From Mesorhizobium xinjiangense (GTDB lineage: Bacteria > Pseudomonadota > Alphaproteobacteria > Rhizobiales > Rhizobiaceae), in assembly GCF_009749525.1 (NCBI RefSeq), contig NZ_WOAC01000022.1, positions 48,787 through 112,786 on the forward strand: a DNA stretch of 64,000 nucleotides. Reading direction: 5' to 3'. The notes beneath the pieces are model-generated. The model made no database searches and was not told where the DNA came from. It saw only the letters and a list, made by a program, of their open reading frames with translations. Positions 26,615-35,822 of this stretch are shown here, in pieces (the first letter of the stretch is position 1; every line of letters starts with the position of its first letter). Both the position numbers and the translations under genes were made by a program.

Positions 26615-26675
26615 TTCGCAAAGTGAGGCAGCAGCGCTTCGCAAAATCAAGGAAATCTTTGCGAAATTCGCAAAG
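26615..26675. promoter_or_regulatory. LacI-type operator array
   Basis: A perfect palindrome CTTTGCGAA-A-TTCGCAAAG spans 26657-26675. Two more half-site copies lie on the heparinase-remnant side: TTCGCAAAG (26615-26623) and TTCGCAAAA (26638-26646); a weaker CACGCAAAC follows near 26686. LacI regulators bind such 18-20 bp palindromes with a central CG or single base, so this is a likely binding region for the product of the gene at 26785. Confidence 0.65.
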
Positions 26676-26784
26676 TTGCGATACTCACGCAAACTTGCAG
26701 GATCGAACTGCTTGTGCCAGTCTTCCAGGAAAGAGGGAATTCGGCGACCATCATAGAGATGACACCACGCCAACAAGGAGCCAG

Positions 26785-27825
26785 ATGATGGCCGGATATG
26801 ACGTGCCTTCTGGCAAGGATTCTGTTGCCGCATCGCCCGGCCGGGTCACCTTGCGCGATATTGCCGACGCCGTGGGTATTTCGATCAGCACCGCTTCCCG
26901 GGCGCTCAATGGCACGCCAGGCATTTCCGACGCCATGCGCTCGCGCGTTCAATCGGCCGCAGAGCGCCTCAACTATGCCGGCGCGTCGGCGGGCATTTCC
27001 TCGGTGACCGTGCTCTACGACGTCCATCTCACCGAGAGCGGCGCAGAGTTCATGCAGGCCGTGCAACGCGGCATGGAGAGGAGGGCGCGTGAGCTCGGCA
27101 TCAGCCTTTCCATGAAGCTGGTCGGCCCCTCCGGCATGGCGCGGATGGAGCCCGACGACGAGGAGGCCGGCTATCTGCTTTTGTCGATGCAGCCGGAGAC
27201 GTTGATCCAGCTTCTGTCCGAGCGCGCCGTACCTGCCGTCATCGTCAACGGTCGCGAACCGCTGATGCGGTTGGATGCCATCGCCCCGGCCAATCGGACC
27301 GGCGGCTATCTTGCCGCCCGCCATCTGCTGCAGCTCGGACATCGCAGAATTCTCACCCTCGGCCACCCGCCGCGCCCGACGATCCGCGACCGCATGGCCG
27401 GTAATCGGCGGGCTATGCAGGAGGCCGGGATGGAGGCCGACGACGACCTGGTGATCGAACTGGAGGCCATGCGCACCAATCTCGCCTATCAGGCGATCAG
27501 GCAGCGCCTCGAAACTCTGAAAGGCCGCGACTTCACCGCGATTCTAAGCTGCAACGATGCCTGCGCGTTCGGTGCCATCGCGGCGTTGACGGAGGCCGGG
27601 CTGAACGTCCCGGGCGATGTCTCCGTGGTCGGCTTCGATGATATCCCGACAGCGGCGCTGAATTCCGTGCCTTTGACAACCATCCGCATTGAGACGGAGG
27701 ACATCGGTGCGCGAAGCGTTGATTGCCTCATCGAGCGGATCCGGTCCCAGGACCGGCTGGTGACCTATACGGAAACCGCCGTGAAGCTGGTGGTCCGCGA
27801 TTCAACCGGTCCGGCACTGAAATAG
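26785..27825 (+). CDS. LacI family transcriptional regulator
   Basis: 346 residues: HTH with VTLRDIADAVGISISTASRALNG near residues 19-41, hinge helix RVQSAAERLNYAG, then a periplasmic-binding-like effector domain (GYLAARHLLQLGHRRILTLGH; SCNDACAFGAIAALTEAG; VSVVGFDDIPTA), ending LVVRDSTGP. AAGGAG (26775-26780) serves either ATG 26785 or 26788. It has no co-directional target; the gene that flanked its operator array is the decayed heparinase remnant. It may still control that promoter region, itself, or distant genes. Confidence 0.9.
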   Translation: MMAGYDVPSGKDSVAASPGRVTLRDIADAVGISISTASRALNGTPGISDAMRSRVQSAAERLNYAGASAGISSVTVLYDVHLTESGAEFMQAVQRGMERRARELGISLSMKLVGPSGMARMEPDDEEAGYLLLSMQPETLIQLLSERAVPAVIVNGREPLMRLDAIAPANRTGGYLAARHLLQLGHRRILTLGHPPRPTIRDRMAGNRRAMQEAGMEADDDLVIELEAMRTNLAYQAIRQRLETLKGRDFTAILSCNDACAFGAIAALTEAGLNVPGDVSVVGFDDIPTAALNSVPLTTIRIETEDIGARSVDCLIERIRSQDRLVTYTETAVKLVVRDSTGPALK

Positions 27826-28169
27826 CGCTTGCAGGACGGGGCCGGTGCGATGGCATCGAAGAAGAGCCCGACGACCCCGGTACATTAGGATCGCTGCCCG
27901 TATCGTGGGCAAGAACATATTCGCCGGCGGGCTGCTCTCTTACACGCCACAAGCCACCGACGCGCTGTTCGACGGTCTGCGGCAAATGTTTGGAAAGATG
28001 AACGCAAAAAAGCTCTCCGCCATTGCGGACAAGGACCTGCAATCGGTCGGTTCCATGTTCACGCTCTCATGGCTGTTCGATACGCCCGATCGGGCCACGG
28101 ACAGCTTCGTCTCGTGGACTGGCCGGTTTGGAGTACGCCTGCAACGCAGTTTGGGGCCGCCGGAAGCGC
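27826..28169. other. Intergenic stretch with a coding-looking remnant
   Basis: Plus-strand frame from about 27845 encodes GGLLSYTPQATDALFDGL and further protein-like sequence up to 28140 (KKLSAIADKDLQSVGSMF), without a good start or ribosome site, running into the convergent gene. I do not recognise it; it may be a gene fragment. Confidence 0.3.
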
Positions 28170-30185
28170 TTACCGTTCGCCCGTCTCCAGCCAGCGCACG
28201 TCTTCCGGCGACAGCTTGAGCGCAAGCGCCGTCAGGCTGTCGTCAAGCTCGACCAGCCGCCGTGGGCCGATCAGCGGCACGACGGGGAAGGGCTGCGCCA
28301 GAGCATAGGCGAGCGCGATGTGGATCGGCTTCACGCCGCGCTCTTTAGCCATCTCCTCGGCGCGGTCACGGCGGGCGAAATTGCCGTCCGAATACCAGCA
28401 GCGCACCAGCTCCTCATTGTCGCGCTTGTTCCGGCCCGCGCGCTCGGTGAAGAAACCGCGCCCCTGGCTCGACCAGGCGAAATTGGGGATCTGCCGCTCG
28501 CCGAGCCAGGCTTTCCAGTCCGCATCGGAAGCGCTGACGCAGCCGGCCCAGACCGGGTCGATCATCTCGGCGAGCGAAAAATTGTTGGAAAGCACGCCGG
28601 GCGCCGTTCTGCCGTTTTTCTCAGCATAGTCGATCGCCTCGGCCATGCGCTCGCGCGACCAGTTGGAGCCGCCGAACAGGCCGCGAATGCGGCCGGCCTT
28701 CACCTCGGCGTCTATCGCATCGACGAACTCGTCCACCGGCACATCCGGATTGTCGCGGTGCATGAAATAGACGTCGACATGATCGGTCTTCAGCCGCTCC
28801 AGGGACTGGTCGAGCTGCCTGGCGATGACATCGGGATAGGTGAGGGGCGAATGCGCGCCCTTGCCGATCACCACGGCCTCCTCGCGCACGCCGCGGCTTG
28901 CCAGCCAGTCGCCCAGGATCGCCTCGGTGCGCCCGCCGCCATAGACGAAGGCGGTGTCGAAGACATTGCCGCCTGCCTCGAAGAAGGCGTCGAGCAGGAT
29001 CGCGGCACTGGCGAAATCGGGAAAGTCCTCAAAGCCGAGCGCCACTTCGGAGAGCGGCTTGCCGATGCCGGGAAGCTTTCGGCGGCCGATGGTCTCGGAG
29101 CGCTGCGCGAGCTTTTCGCCGGCGAGCGTGGTCCTGCGCTGTGCCGACTTTTCCACCTCATAGGTAAGCCCGGCGGCCGCGCGCCACTTGTCCAGCGTGC
29201 GCATATTGCCGAGCGTGTCGTCCCAGCTCATGCCGGGCGCGGCAAATTCCTGGCTCCCGGCGCTGACGGTCTCGGCCACCGCATCGACCTCAAAGGAATA
29301 GAGCCAGCGGCTTTCTTCCACCGCAACGGTCTCCTTCGCGCGGTCGGGGCGGATGATATCGATCTCGCCGACGCCGCCTTCATGTCCGCTCGCAAACCAG
29401 AAATCGGCCACTTCGATGCGGCCCTCGGTGCCGTAGATGCGCAGCATATTGTCCTGCTTGAGCGAGATCGAGCAGGAGGCTTCCGCGATGATGTCGTTGC
29501 CGAAATGGAGGATGGCCGAGGCCCATTCGTCGATGCCCGTCTCGCCCAGATGCGCCGTACCAACCACCTTCACCGGGTCGAGAAAGGGTTTGCCCTCCAC
29601 CGCACCGGCCAGCAGCCGGGCGATCGACACCGGATAGCAGCCGACATCGAGAATGCCGCCGCCGGCGAGGTGATTGGCGTAAAGCCTGTGCTCCGGCATG
29701 ACGGAGGGCATGGCAAAGCCGAAGCTCGACTTTATCATCCGCACGGTGCCGATCGCGCCGTCCGCCACCAGTTCGATGAGCTTGGTCGTCTGCGGATGAA
29801 CGCGATACATGAAGGCTTCGCCCATGAAGGTGCCCGCCTTGCGCGCCTCGCAGAAAGCGGCGTCGGCTTCATAGGCACTGAGCCCCATCGGCTTTTCGCA
29901 CAAAACGTGCTTTCCCCCTCGCGCCGCCTTGATCGCCCATTCGGCATGCAGAGGATGCGGCACGGCGATATAGACGGCCTCGACCTCAGGATCGTCGATG
30001 AGCGCCTGATAACCGTCCAGCACGCGCGCACCAGGGAAATCCTGCGCATAGTTTGGCTTGTCGGGATGACGTGCGCCGAGAGCGACGAGTTCGCCCGTCT
30101 CGGAATGGGCGAGACCGCCGGCAAAGGCCTTGGCGATGTTTCCCGGGCCGAGAATGCCCCAGCGCAGTTTCCTGGATGAAATCAT
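28170..30185 (-). CDS. Fusion protein: Gfo/Idh/MocA oxidoreductase + aldo/keto reductase
   Basis: 671 residues. Residues 1-345 are a Gfo/Idh/MocA enzyme: Rossmann GILGPGNIAKAFAGGL (10-25), the catalytic E-K-P at 97-99 and GGGILDVGCYP at 175-185. Residues 375-671 are an aldo/keto reductase that lacks the usual N-terminal beta-hairpin but keeps the tetrad Asp410, Tyr415, Lys442 and His476. Both halves use NAD(P)H on sugars, so the fusion could oxidise and re-reduce a sugar carbon, or process 3-keto-glycosides (inference). It is the last gene of the minus-strand sugar ABC operon, 35 bases after the ATPase gene. Confidence 0.88.
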   Translation of the reverse strand: MISSRKLRWGILGPGNIAKAFAGGLAHSETGELVALGARHPDKPNYAQDFPGARVLDGYQALIDDPEVEAVYIAVPHPLHAEWAIKAARGGKHVLCEKPMGLSAYEADAAFCEARKAGTFMGEAFMYRVHPQTTKLIELVADGAIGTVRMIKSSFGFAMPSVMPEHRLYANHLAGGGILDVGCYPVSIARLLAGAVEGKPFLDPVKVVGTAHLGETGIDEWASAILHFGNDIIAEASCSISLKQDNMLRIYGTEGRIEVADFWFASGHEGGVGEIDIIRPDRAKETVAVEESRWLYSFEVDAVAETVSAGSQEFAAPGMSWDDTLGNMRTLDKWRAAAGLTYEVEKSAQRRTTLAGEKLAQRSETIGRRKLPGIGKPLSEVALGFEDFPDFASAAILLDAFFEAGGNVFDTAFVYGGGRTEAILGDWLASRGVREEAVVIGKGAHSPLTYPDVIARQLDQSLERLKTDHVDVYFMHRDNPDVPVDEFVDAIDAEVKAGRIRGLFGGSNWSRERMAEAIDYAEKNGRTAPGVLSNNFSLAEMIDPVWAGCVSASDADWKAWLGERQIPNFAWSSQGRGFFTERAGRNKRDNEELVRCWYSDGNFARRDRAEEMAKERGVKPIHIALAYALAQPFPVVPLIGPRRLVELDDSLTALALKLSPEDVRWLETGER

Positions 30186-30220
30186 GGGAGGAGTGCTTTC
30201 TTTCCTTGCGTTTCAGTTTG

Positions 30221-31306
30221 TCAGCGCAGGCGTGCGCCGGAAGCGTCGAACAGGTACGTACGCGCCGCCGGAATGGAGACCGTCAGGTGCTCCACGCCGA
30301 TTTCGCTGCGCGATTCTTCCCGTTCGATGACGAGTTGTTCGCCCGAAGCGGTGTTGGCGTAGACATAGCTGGTCGAGCCCAGATGCTCGGCGACGTCGAC
30401 CTTGACGGAAAGCTCGCAATCGCCTTCGCCCGCACCGCCGAAATGCTCGGGCCTGAGGCCCACGGTGAGCTTGTCGCCCGCCGCAAAGCCGTTTTTCGCC
30501 GGCACGGTCAGCCGCGCGCCACCTTGGTTGGTGAGGGCGACGGTGACGCTGCCATTTTCAGCGCCCACCACCTCGGCAGCCATGAAATTCATCTTCGGCG
30601 AGCCGACAAAGCCGGCGACGAACCGGTTGGCCGGGTCGTCGTAGAGATCGAGCGGGCGGCCGATCTGCTCGATGCGCCCATCGCGCAGCACGACGATGCG
30701 GTCGGCGAGCGTCATCGCTTCCACCTGGTCGTGGGTGACATAGACCATGGTCACGCCGAGCTCGGCATGCAGCCGCGCGATCTCGACGCGCATCTGCACG
30801 CGCAATTCCGCGTCGAGATTGGAGAGCGGCTCATCGAAAAGGAATACTTCAGGATCGCGCACGATGGCCCGGCCGATCGCCACGCGTTGGCGCTGGCCGC
30901 CGGAAAGCTGGCCCGGCCGGCGATCGAGCAGCTCTTCGATGCGCAGGATTTTCGCCGCCCGTTCCACCCGGCGCGCCGTGTCGGCCTTGTCGTTGCCGTT
31001 CATGCGCAGGCCGAAGGAGAGGTTCTTCTCCACTGTCATATGCGGATAGAGCGCATAGGACTGGAAGACCATCGCCGTGCCGCGGTCGGCCGGCTCGACA
31101 TCGTTGACCACCGTGCCGCCAATGGCGATTTCGCCGTCGGAAATGTCTTCCAGCCCTGCAATCATGCGCAAGAGGGTGGACTTTCCGCAGCCCGAGGGGC
31201 CGACGAAGACGACGAACTCGCCATCCTCCACCTCCAGATCGGCTCCGTGGATGACCTCGAAGGAGCCGAAGCGCTTGACGACATTACGGAGCGTGACACC
31301 TGCCAT
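30221..31306 (-). CDS. Sugar ABC transporter ATP-binding protein (UgpC/MalK type)
   Basis: 361 residues. Walker [11 protein letters not shown]-loop [13 protein letters not shown], signature [20 protein letters not shown], Walker [13 protein letters not shown]-loop THD; the C-terminal ~120 residues form the MalK-type regulatory OB/TOBE domains (GLRPEHFG). Ten bases separate it from the upstream permease stop. It energises the two permeases and binding protein encoded at 31317-34493. Confidence 0.92.
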   Translation of the reverse strand: MAGVTLRNVVKRFGSFEVIHGADLEVEDGEFVVFVGPSGCGKSTLLRMIAGLEDISDGEIAIGGTVVNDVEPADRGTAMVFQSYALYPHMTVEKNLSFGLRMNGNDKADTARRVERAAKILRIEELLDRRPGQLSGGQRQRVAIGRAIVRDPEVFLFDEPLSNLDAELRVQMRVEIARLHAELGVTMVYVTHDQVEAMTLADRIVVLRDGRIEQIGRPLDLYDDPANRFVAGFVGSPKMNFMAAEVVGAENGSVTVALTNQGGARLTVPAKNGFAAGDKLTVGLRPEHFGGAGEGDCELSVKVDVAEHLGSTSYVYANTASGEQLVIEREESRSEIGVEHLTVSIPAARTYLFDASGARLR

Positions 31307-31316
31307 GAACCAACCC

Positions 31317-32153
31317 TTACTTGACCGCGCCGGCGGCGATGCCGGCGATGAAATGACGCTGCAGCAGAATGAACACGGCGATCATGGGCGCCGTCAGCAA
31401 CACCGCCCCAACCATGATGCCGCCCCAGGAAACCTTGGTAAGCCCGATCAGCGAGCCGAGCGCCACGGGGGCGGTCATCATGTCGGGCCGGTTGTTGATG
31501 AGGAGCGGCCACAGATAGTTGTTCCACGACGCCAGGAAGAGGATGATGGAGAGGGCAGCCAGCGTCGGCCGCGCCAGCGGCATGGCGACGAACAGGAAAA
31601 TGCGCCATTCGCGCACACCCTCCACACGCGCCGCATCGAACAGGTCCGCCGGCATCATGGAGAAGGATTGCCGCATGAAAAGCACGCCGAGCGAGTTGAA
31701 GAGCGGCGGTACAATCAGCGCGAACCAGGTGTTGGCGAGGCCGAAATCGCGCGCGACCATGATGAATTGCGGGATGACGACGACGAAATAAGGCAGCGTC
31801 AGCGTGCCGAGGATAATGGTGAGCACCATCCCCTTGCCGATAAAGGCATAGCGCGCCAGCGCCCAGCCGGCCATGGAGGTGAGCATGACCGAAAGAACGG
31901 TGTAGACCAACGCCACCACGACGGAGATGAAAATGGCGCGCAGGAAGTTCGTATCGCCCTGCAGAACGTTAAAATTGGCCCAGAACCGGTCGGACGGGAT
32001 CAGGTGGATGTTCGGGCTGAAGATGGCATTTTCCGGCATGGTGGAGAACACCACCATCATCCAGATCGGAAACAGCCAGACGATCGCCAGCGGCACCATG
32101 ACTGCGTGCAGGGCGATGGAGCGCCGAAGCGTGGAGACGGATTTCGACCTCAT
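31317..32153 (-). CDS. Carbohydrate ABC transporter permease (MalG type)
   Basis: 278 residues, six membrane helices. The EAA motif is [23 protein letters not shown], as in MalG-type CUT1 permeases. The ATG at 32153 overlaps the upstream TGA (ATGA), so a start seven codons earlier is rejected. Pairs with the permease at 32150-33010. Confidence 0.92.
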   Translation of the reverse strand: MRSKSVSTLRRSIALHAVMVPLAIVWLFPIWMMVVFSTMPENAIFSPNIHLIPSDRFWANFNVLQGDTNFLRAIFISVVVALVYTVLSVMLTSMAGWALARYAFIGKGMVLTIILGTLTLPYFVVVIPQFIMVARDFGLANTWFALIVPPLFNSLGVLFMRQSFSMMPADLFDAARVEGVREWRIFLFVAMPLARPTLAALSIILFLASWNNYLWPLLINNRPDMMTAPVALGSLIGLTKVSWGGIMVGAVLLTAPMIAVFILLQRHFIAGIAAGAVK

Positions 32154-33010
32154 TTGGGGCTCCTCCCGATCCACAGATTGACAAGCGAGATGAAGATGGC
32201 GAGCGCGGCGATGGTGTAGGCGACGGCCGAGGCATAGCCGAAATTGAGCACGGTAAAGCCCTGCCGGTAGAGGAAGAGGCCCAGCGTCTCCGTCGCCCCG
32301 CCGGGACCGCCGCGATTGGTGATGAGGAAAGGTTCGGCAAAGAGCTGCATCGTGCCGATGACCGACAGCACCACGCAGAAGAGAATAATGGGCTTGAGCA
32401 GGGGCAGGGTGATGAAGAAGAATTGTCTTGGCTTCGACACCCGGTCGAGCGTCGCCGCCTCATAGACGTCGTTCGGAATCGCCTGCAGGCCGGACAGGAT
32501 GATGATGGCGTTGTAGCCCACCCAGCGCCAGGTGACGGCCATGATGATCAGCGCCATCGCCGCCGTCGGGCTTGCGAACCAGTCCACCCGCGGCAGGCCG
32601 ATGCCGGTGATGAGCTTGTTGACGACGCCGAAATCGGCGTTGAACATGAGCCGGAACACCGCCGCATAGGCCGCTTCGCCCACCACCACCGGCGCAAAGA
32701 AGGCAAAGCGCATGATGCCGCGCGCCCTTAAAAGCTGCGAGTTGAGCAGCACGGCAAGCAGCGTCGCCAGCGCGATCATCACCGGCACCTGGATGACGAG
32801 GATGATCAGCGTGTTTTTCAGCGCGTTGGCGAAGGCGGGATCCACCACCAGCCGCCCCCAGGTCATGCCGGGGTTGAAGCGCCAGGGCTGGATGCGCGTG
32901 GCGAGGAAGGAAAGATAAAAGGAATAGACGATCGGCCACACCCAGAAGGCGGCGAAGATCAGAAGATAGGGCGTCAGGAAGCCATAGGCCGCCCTTGTCC
33001 GCATCCGCAT
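32150..33010 (-). CDS. Carbohydrate ABC transporter permease (MalF type)
   Basis: 286 residues, six membrane helices; LTPYLLIFAAFWVWPIVYSF is the usual CUT1 first helix and EAATLDRVSKPRQFFFITLPLLKP the EAA loop. GGGAGGAAAGAC precedes the ATG at 33010; longer forms would start in the repeat element and are rejected. Confidence 0.92.
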   Translation of the reverse strand: MRMRTRAAYGFLTPYLLIFAAFWVWPIVYSFYLSFLATRIQPWRFNPGMTWGRLVVDPAFANALKNTLIILVIQVPVMIALATLLAVLLNSQLLRARGIMRFAFFAPVVVGEAAYAAVFRLMFNADFGVVNKLITGIGLPRVDWFASPTAAMALIIMAVTWRWVGYNAIIILSGLQAIPNDVYEAATLDRVSKPRQFFFITLPLLKPIILFCVVLSVIGTMQLFAEPFLITNRGGPGGATETLGLFLYRQGFTVLNFGYASAVAYTIAALAIFISLVNLWIGRSPK

Positions 33011-33061
33011 GTCTTTCCTCCCTTTATGGGTGTGAGGCTTGCCGATTCGCACTCGTCTCAG

Positions 33062-33187
33062 GACCCCCACCCTCAATCCCTCCCCACTCCTGAGCTTGTC
33101 GAAGGAGGGAGGGAAGCAGGTCGAGCGCGCCATCGCCCCCCTCCCCCTCGACAAGCTCAGGATTGGGGAGGGGTCAGGGGTGGGGGT
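33062..33187. repeat. Dispersed inverted-repeat element (GAGCTTGTCGAAGG type)
   Basis: Two ~43-base arms, 33062-33105 and 33145-33187, are near-perfect reverse complements around cores CCTGAGCTTGTCGAAGG and CCTCGACAAGCTCAGG. Similar elements are scattered through alphaproteobacterial genomes. It sits between the sugar-binding-protein gene and the first permease, and in RNA would form a long hairpin. Confidence 0.7.
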
Positions 33188-33215
33188 AATCTCAGCATCC
33201 GCGAATCTGGCGAAA

Positions 33216-34493
33216 TCACTCCGCGATCGGCAAGCCCGTCACCAGCGCGATCTGGTTGGCCGCATCGTCGAGTGCTTCCTGGGCGCTTGCGAATTCCCCG
33301 GTGAGATAGCGTGTCTGCACGGCGATCATGATGCCGTCGGCATCGCCGAAGAAGGGTGTGCCGCGGCTCGGTTCGATCTCATCCAGCGTTTCGAGAATAT
33401 CCACCCACACCTTCTGGCCACCCCAATAGGGTTGCGGTTCCTGCATGTAAGGATCATCGAGGGCGGACAGCAGCGATGGCACGAGGCCGAATTCGCGCAG
33501 CATCGTCACCTGGCCCTCATTGGTGCCCAGCGTGTAGTTGACGAAGGCCCAGGCCGCTTTCTTGTTTTTCGAAACGGTTGGGATCGCCAGCGAGGAGCCG
33601 CCGAGATTGGCCGCGCGCGGCCCGTCCGCCGTCACGCTCGGCATGCGGTAGATACCCCATTTGCCGGCGAGGTCCGGCGAATTGTTTCGGATCGTGCCTT
33701 CATACCAGCCGCCATACATCTGGCTGGCGGCAGTGCCGGCGGTGTTGGCCTGGATCTTCTCGTTCCAGTCGGCGGCCGTGATGATGCCGGCGTCGTACAT
33801 CTTTTTGACCGCATCGAGAGCGGCCACGCAGGCCGGCTGATTGATGGTGATCGAGGAAGCGTCGTTGGAGAAATAGCCGCAGCCCTGCTCATTCGCGATC
33901 ATGCGGAACCACTCCGCATCGCCATTGAAATCGGCCCGTGTCATCACCACGCCGGGATTTGCCTCGGCGATCTTCTTCCCGGCCTCGGTGAAATCGTCCC
34001 AGGTCTTGATGTCTTCCGGCTTTACGCCCGCCTTCTCATAGAAATCGCGGCGGTAGAACATCACCACCGGACCGGAGTCCCAGGGCATTGCGTAGGCCGC
34101 ATCGCCCACTTCGAGCTCGACCCGCTTGAACTCCGGGAAACCCGAGGCGATCTCCTCCGTGTAGCCAAGCTCCTTCAGATTGGTGAAGCAGTCGGGGAAC
34201 TGCGCCCAGAAAATCTCCGCCTCGTGGTTTTCGATGGAAAGCACGTCGGGCAGGCCCCCGCCGCCCGCCGCGCAGCCGGCCAGCGTGCGGTCGAAGACCT
34301 GGTCGTTGCCTAGATCCTGAACCGTCACCTTCACATCCGGATGTTCGGCATTGAAGCCCTCGACGGTCGCCTCAAGGGCCGAGGCGGCGACATTCCAGCT
34401 CCAGACGGTGATTTCGCCCGATTGGGCGAAAGCCGGAGCGGCTCCTGCCGTAAGCACAAGCGCCAATGCGGCGCCACCAAGCGTCGTGCGCAT
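33216..34493 (-). CDS. Sugar ABC transporter substrate-binding protein (CUT1 family)
   Basis: 425 residues. Signal peptide MRTTLGGAALALVLTAGAAPAFAQ, cleaved near residue 23. The mature part starts GEITVWSWNVAASALEATV, then FNAEHPDVKVTVQDLG, the family-1 sugar-binding pattern. It is the first gene of the minus-strand sugar operon and is divergent from an AraC regulator. The specific sugar is unknown. Confidence 0.92.
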   Translation of the reverse strand: MRTTLGGAALALVLTAGAAPAFAQSGEITVWSWNVAASALEATVEGFNAEHPDVKVTVQDLGNDQVFDRTLAGCAAGGGGLPDVLSIENHEAEIFWAQFPDCFTNLKELGYTEEIASGFPEFKRVELEVGDAAYAMPWDSGPVVMFYRRDFYEKAGVKPEDIKTWDDFTEAGKKIAEANPGVVMTRADFNGDAEWFRMIANEQGCGYFSNDASSITINQPACVAALDAVKKMYDAGIITAADWNEKIQANTAGTAASQMYGGWYEGTIRNNSPDLAGKWGIYRMPSVTADGPRAANLGGSSLAIPTVSKNKKAAWAFVNYTLGTNEGQVTMLREFGLVPSLLSALDDPYMQEPQPYWGGQKVWVDILETLDEIEPSRGTPFFGDADGIMIAVQTRYLTGEFASAQEALDDAANQIALVTGLPIAE

Positions 34494-34585
34494 GAGTTCC
34501 TCCCTTTTTTGTTGCCCACAGACCGGGCCTTTCGTAGCTTAGAGGAGGATTTTCCTGCGTCACGTCGAATGGGAAGGCGGACTCG

Positions 34586-35509
34586 TTGGATGGTAAGATA
34601 ACCGGCAAACGTTATTGGGAGCCTGCCAAAAGCACCGTCGAAAAGGCGCCCACCAGGCTCGTGTCGAGCCACGGGCAGCCCGGCATCATGCGCACCACGC
34701 ATTGGCATGCCCAGGTGGAAGTGAACTACGTTTTCCGCGGCCGGGTCGACTATCGCATGCAGGACCATGACGTTAATCTGAAGACGGGCGATCTGTGCCT
34801 CTTCTGGGGCGGGCTGCCGCACCGGGTGGTGGATACGTCTGAGGATGCCTGGTACATCGCCATCCATGTGCCGCTGGTGCATTTCTTTCGCCTGCGCCTG
34901 ACGGCTGAAATGCAGCAAAAGCTGATGCGCGGAGCGACGCTGATTGCCGGCGGGGCGGGCGATTCGGACGACTTCGATTTCAACCGCTGGTCCTGCTATA
35001 TCGGTTCGCGCGAGGAAAAGCGCATCGACCATGCCATCGACGAGCTTCTCCTGCGCATCGAGCGTATCCAGTTCGAGCCGCACAGGCTTCTGGAAGGCTG
35101 CGGGCTCGCTGTGGCCGAGACCGAGGCGCCGGACCGTACCAGCTTTCACAGCATCGGCCGCATCTGCGCCTTCATCGCCGAGAATTTCCGTCACGACATC
35201 GATTCCACCGACATCGCGCTGTCGGCCGACATCCATCCCAAATACGCCATGAGCGTCTTCAAGAAGTCGACCGGCATGACGCTCAACGAATATGTGAGCC
35301 TTCTGCGGCTCTCCTATGCCCAGGCGCTGCTCATGCAGGAGGATGCGAATGTGCTGCGGGTAGCGATGGATAGCGGCTTCGGCTCGCTATCGGCCTTCAC
35401 CAACTGCTTCCGCAAGATCGCCGGAATGAGCCCGTCCGATTTCCGCCAGCGCCTGCGCAACCGGCCCCAGATGCCACCGGCGGGCCTGGAGGAACGACCG
35501 CTTTCCTGA
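34586..35509 (+). CDS. AraC family transcriptional regulator (divergent from sugar ABC operon)
   Basis: 307 residues. The N-terminal cupin sensor domain has THWHAQVEVNYVFRG and GDLCLFWGGLPHRV (residues ~35-90). Two HTHs form the C-terminal DNA-binding region: HSIGRICAFIAENFRHDID through ALSADIHPKYAMSVFKKSTG, and VLRVAMDSGFGSLSAFTNCFRK. The start appears to be TTG at 34586 with GGAAGG 8 bases upstream; no in-frame ATG exists near it. The 92-base divergent gap should hold its operator. Confidence 0.87.
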   Translation: MDGKITGKRYWEPAKSTVEKAPTRLVSSHGQPGIMRTTHWHAQVEVNYVFRGRVDYRMQDHDVNLKTGDLCLFWGGLPHRVVDTSEDAWYIAIHVPLVHFFRLRLTAEMQQKLMRGATLIAGGAGDSDDFDFNRWSCYIGSREEKRIDHAIDELLLRIERIQFEPHRLLEGCGLAVAETEAPDRTSFHSIGRICAFIAENFRHDIDSTDIALSADIHPKYAMSVFKKSTGMTLNEYVSLLRLSYAQALLMQEDANVLRVAMDSGFGSLSAFTNCFRKIAGMSPSDFRQRLRNRPQMPPAGLEERPLS

Positions 35510-35822
35510 AGGTTGAATTATCTGCCCCCGCCCCTAGTCAAAAGATCCTGAAAACCTGCCCGCATCGGCCGATTTTTTCCACACGCTCGCCGAAGCCGCC
35601 GGCGAGAAGACCATCGGGGCTGCGGCCGTCAGCGTCCGACAGACCAGGCGGGTGCAATTTCCAGCCGGTGTCCACGCCGGCGAAAAAAAGTGCATCTATC
35701 GGCGGCGTGGCGAACTGCCGACATGCTGTTCAATCGTAGGGCCTCACAATGAAGAGAATCCGCGACCCATTCCAGGTGAGGGAGCGGCATGCACCATCTG
35801 GTCCTGGGCTGAGCTACAGCCC
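35510..35822. other. Intergenic stretch between convergent AraC genes
   Basis: No gene I can support. A short plus-strand stretch near 35565-35635 reads ASADFFHTLAEAAGEKTIGA, which looks protein-like, but it has no start or continuation; it may be a remnant. Confidence 0.3.

Noticed and set aside
28023..30179. 718-codon plus-strand open frame opposite the fusion enzyme
   Set aside because: Antisense shadow of a gene whose catalytic residues are all present; composition is untypical of protein.
33062..33187. Repeat pair considered as CRISPR or attachment site
   Set aside because: There are two inverted, not direct, arms with no spacer series and no cas genes or integrase nearby.
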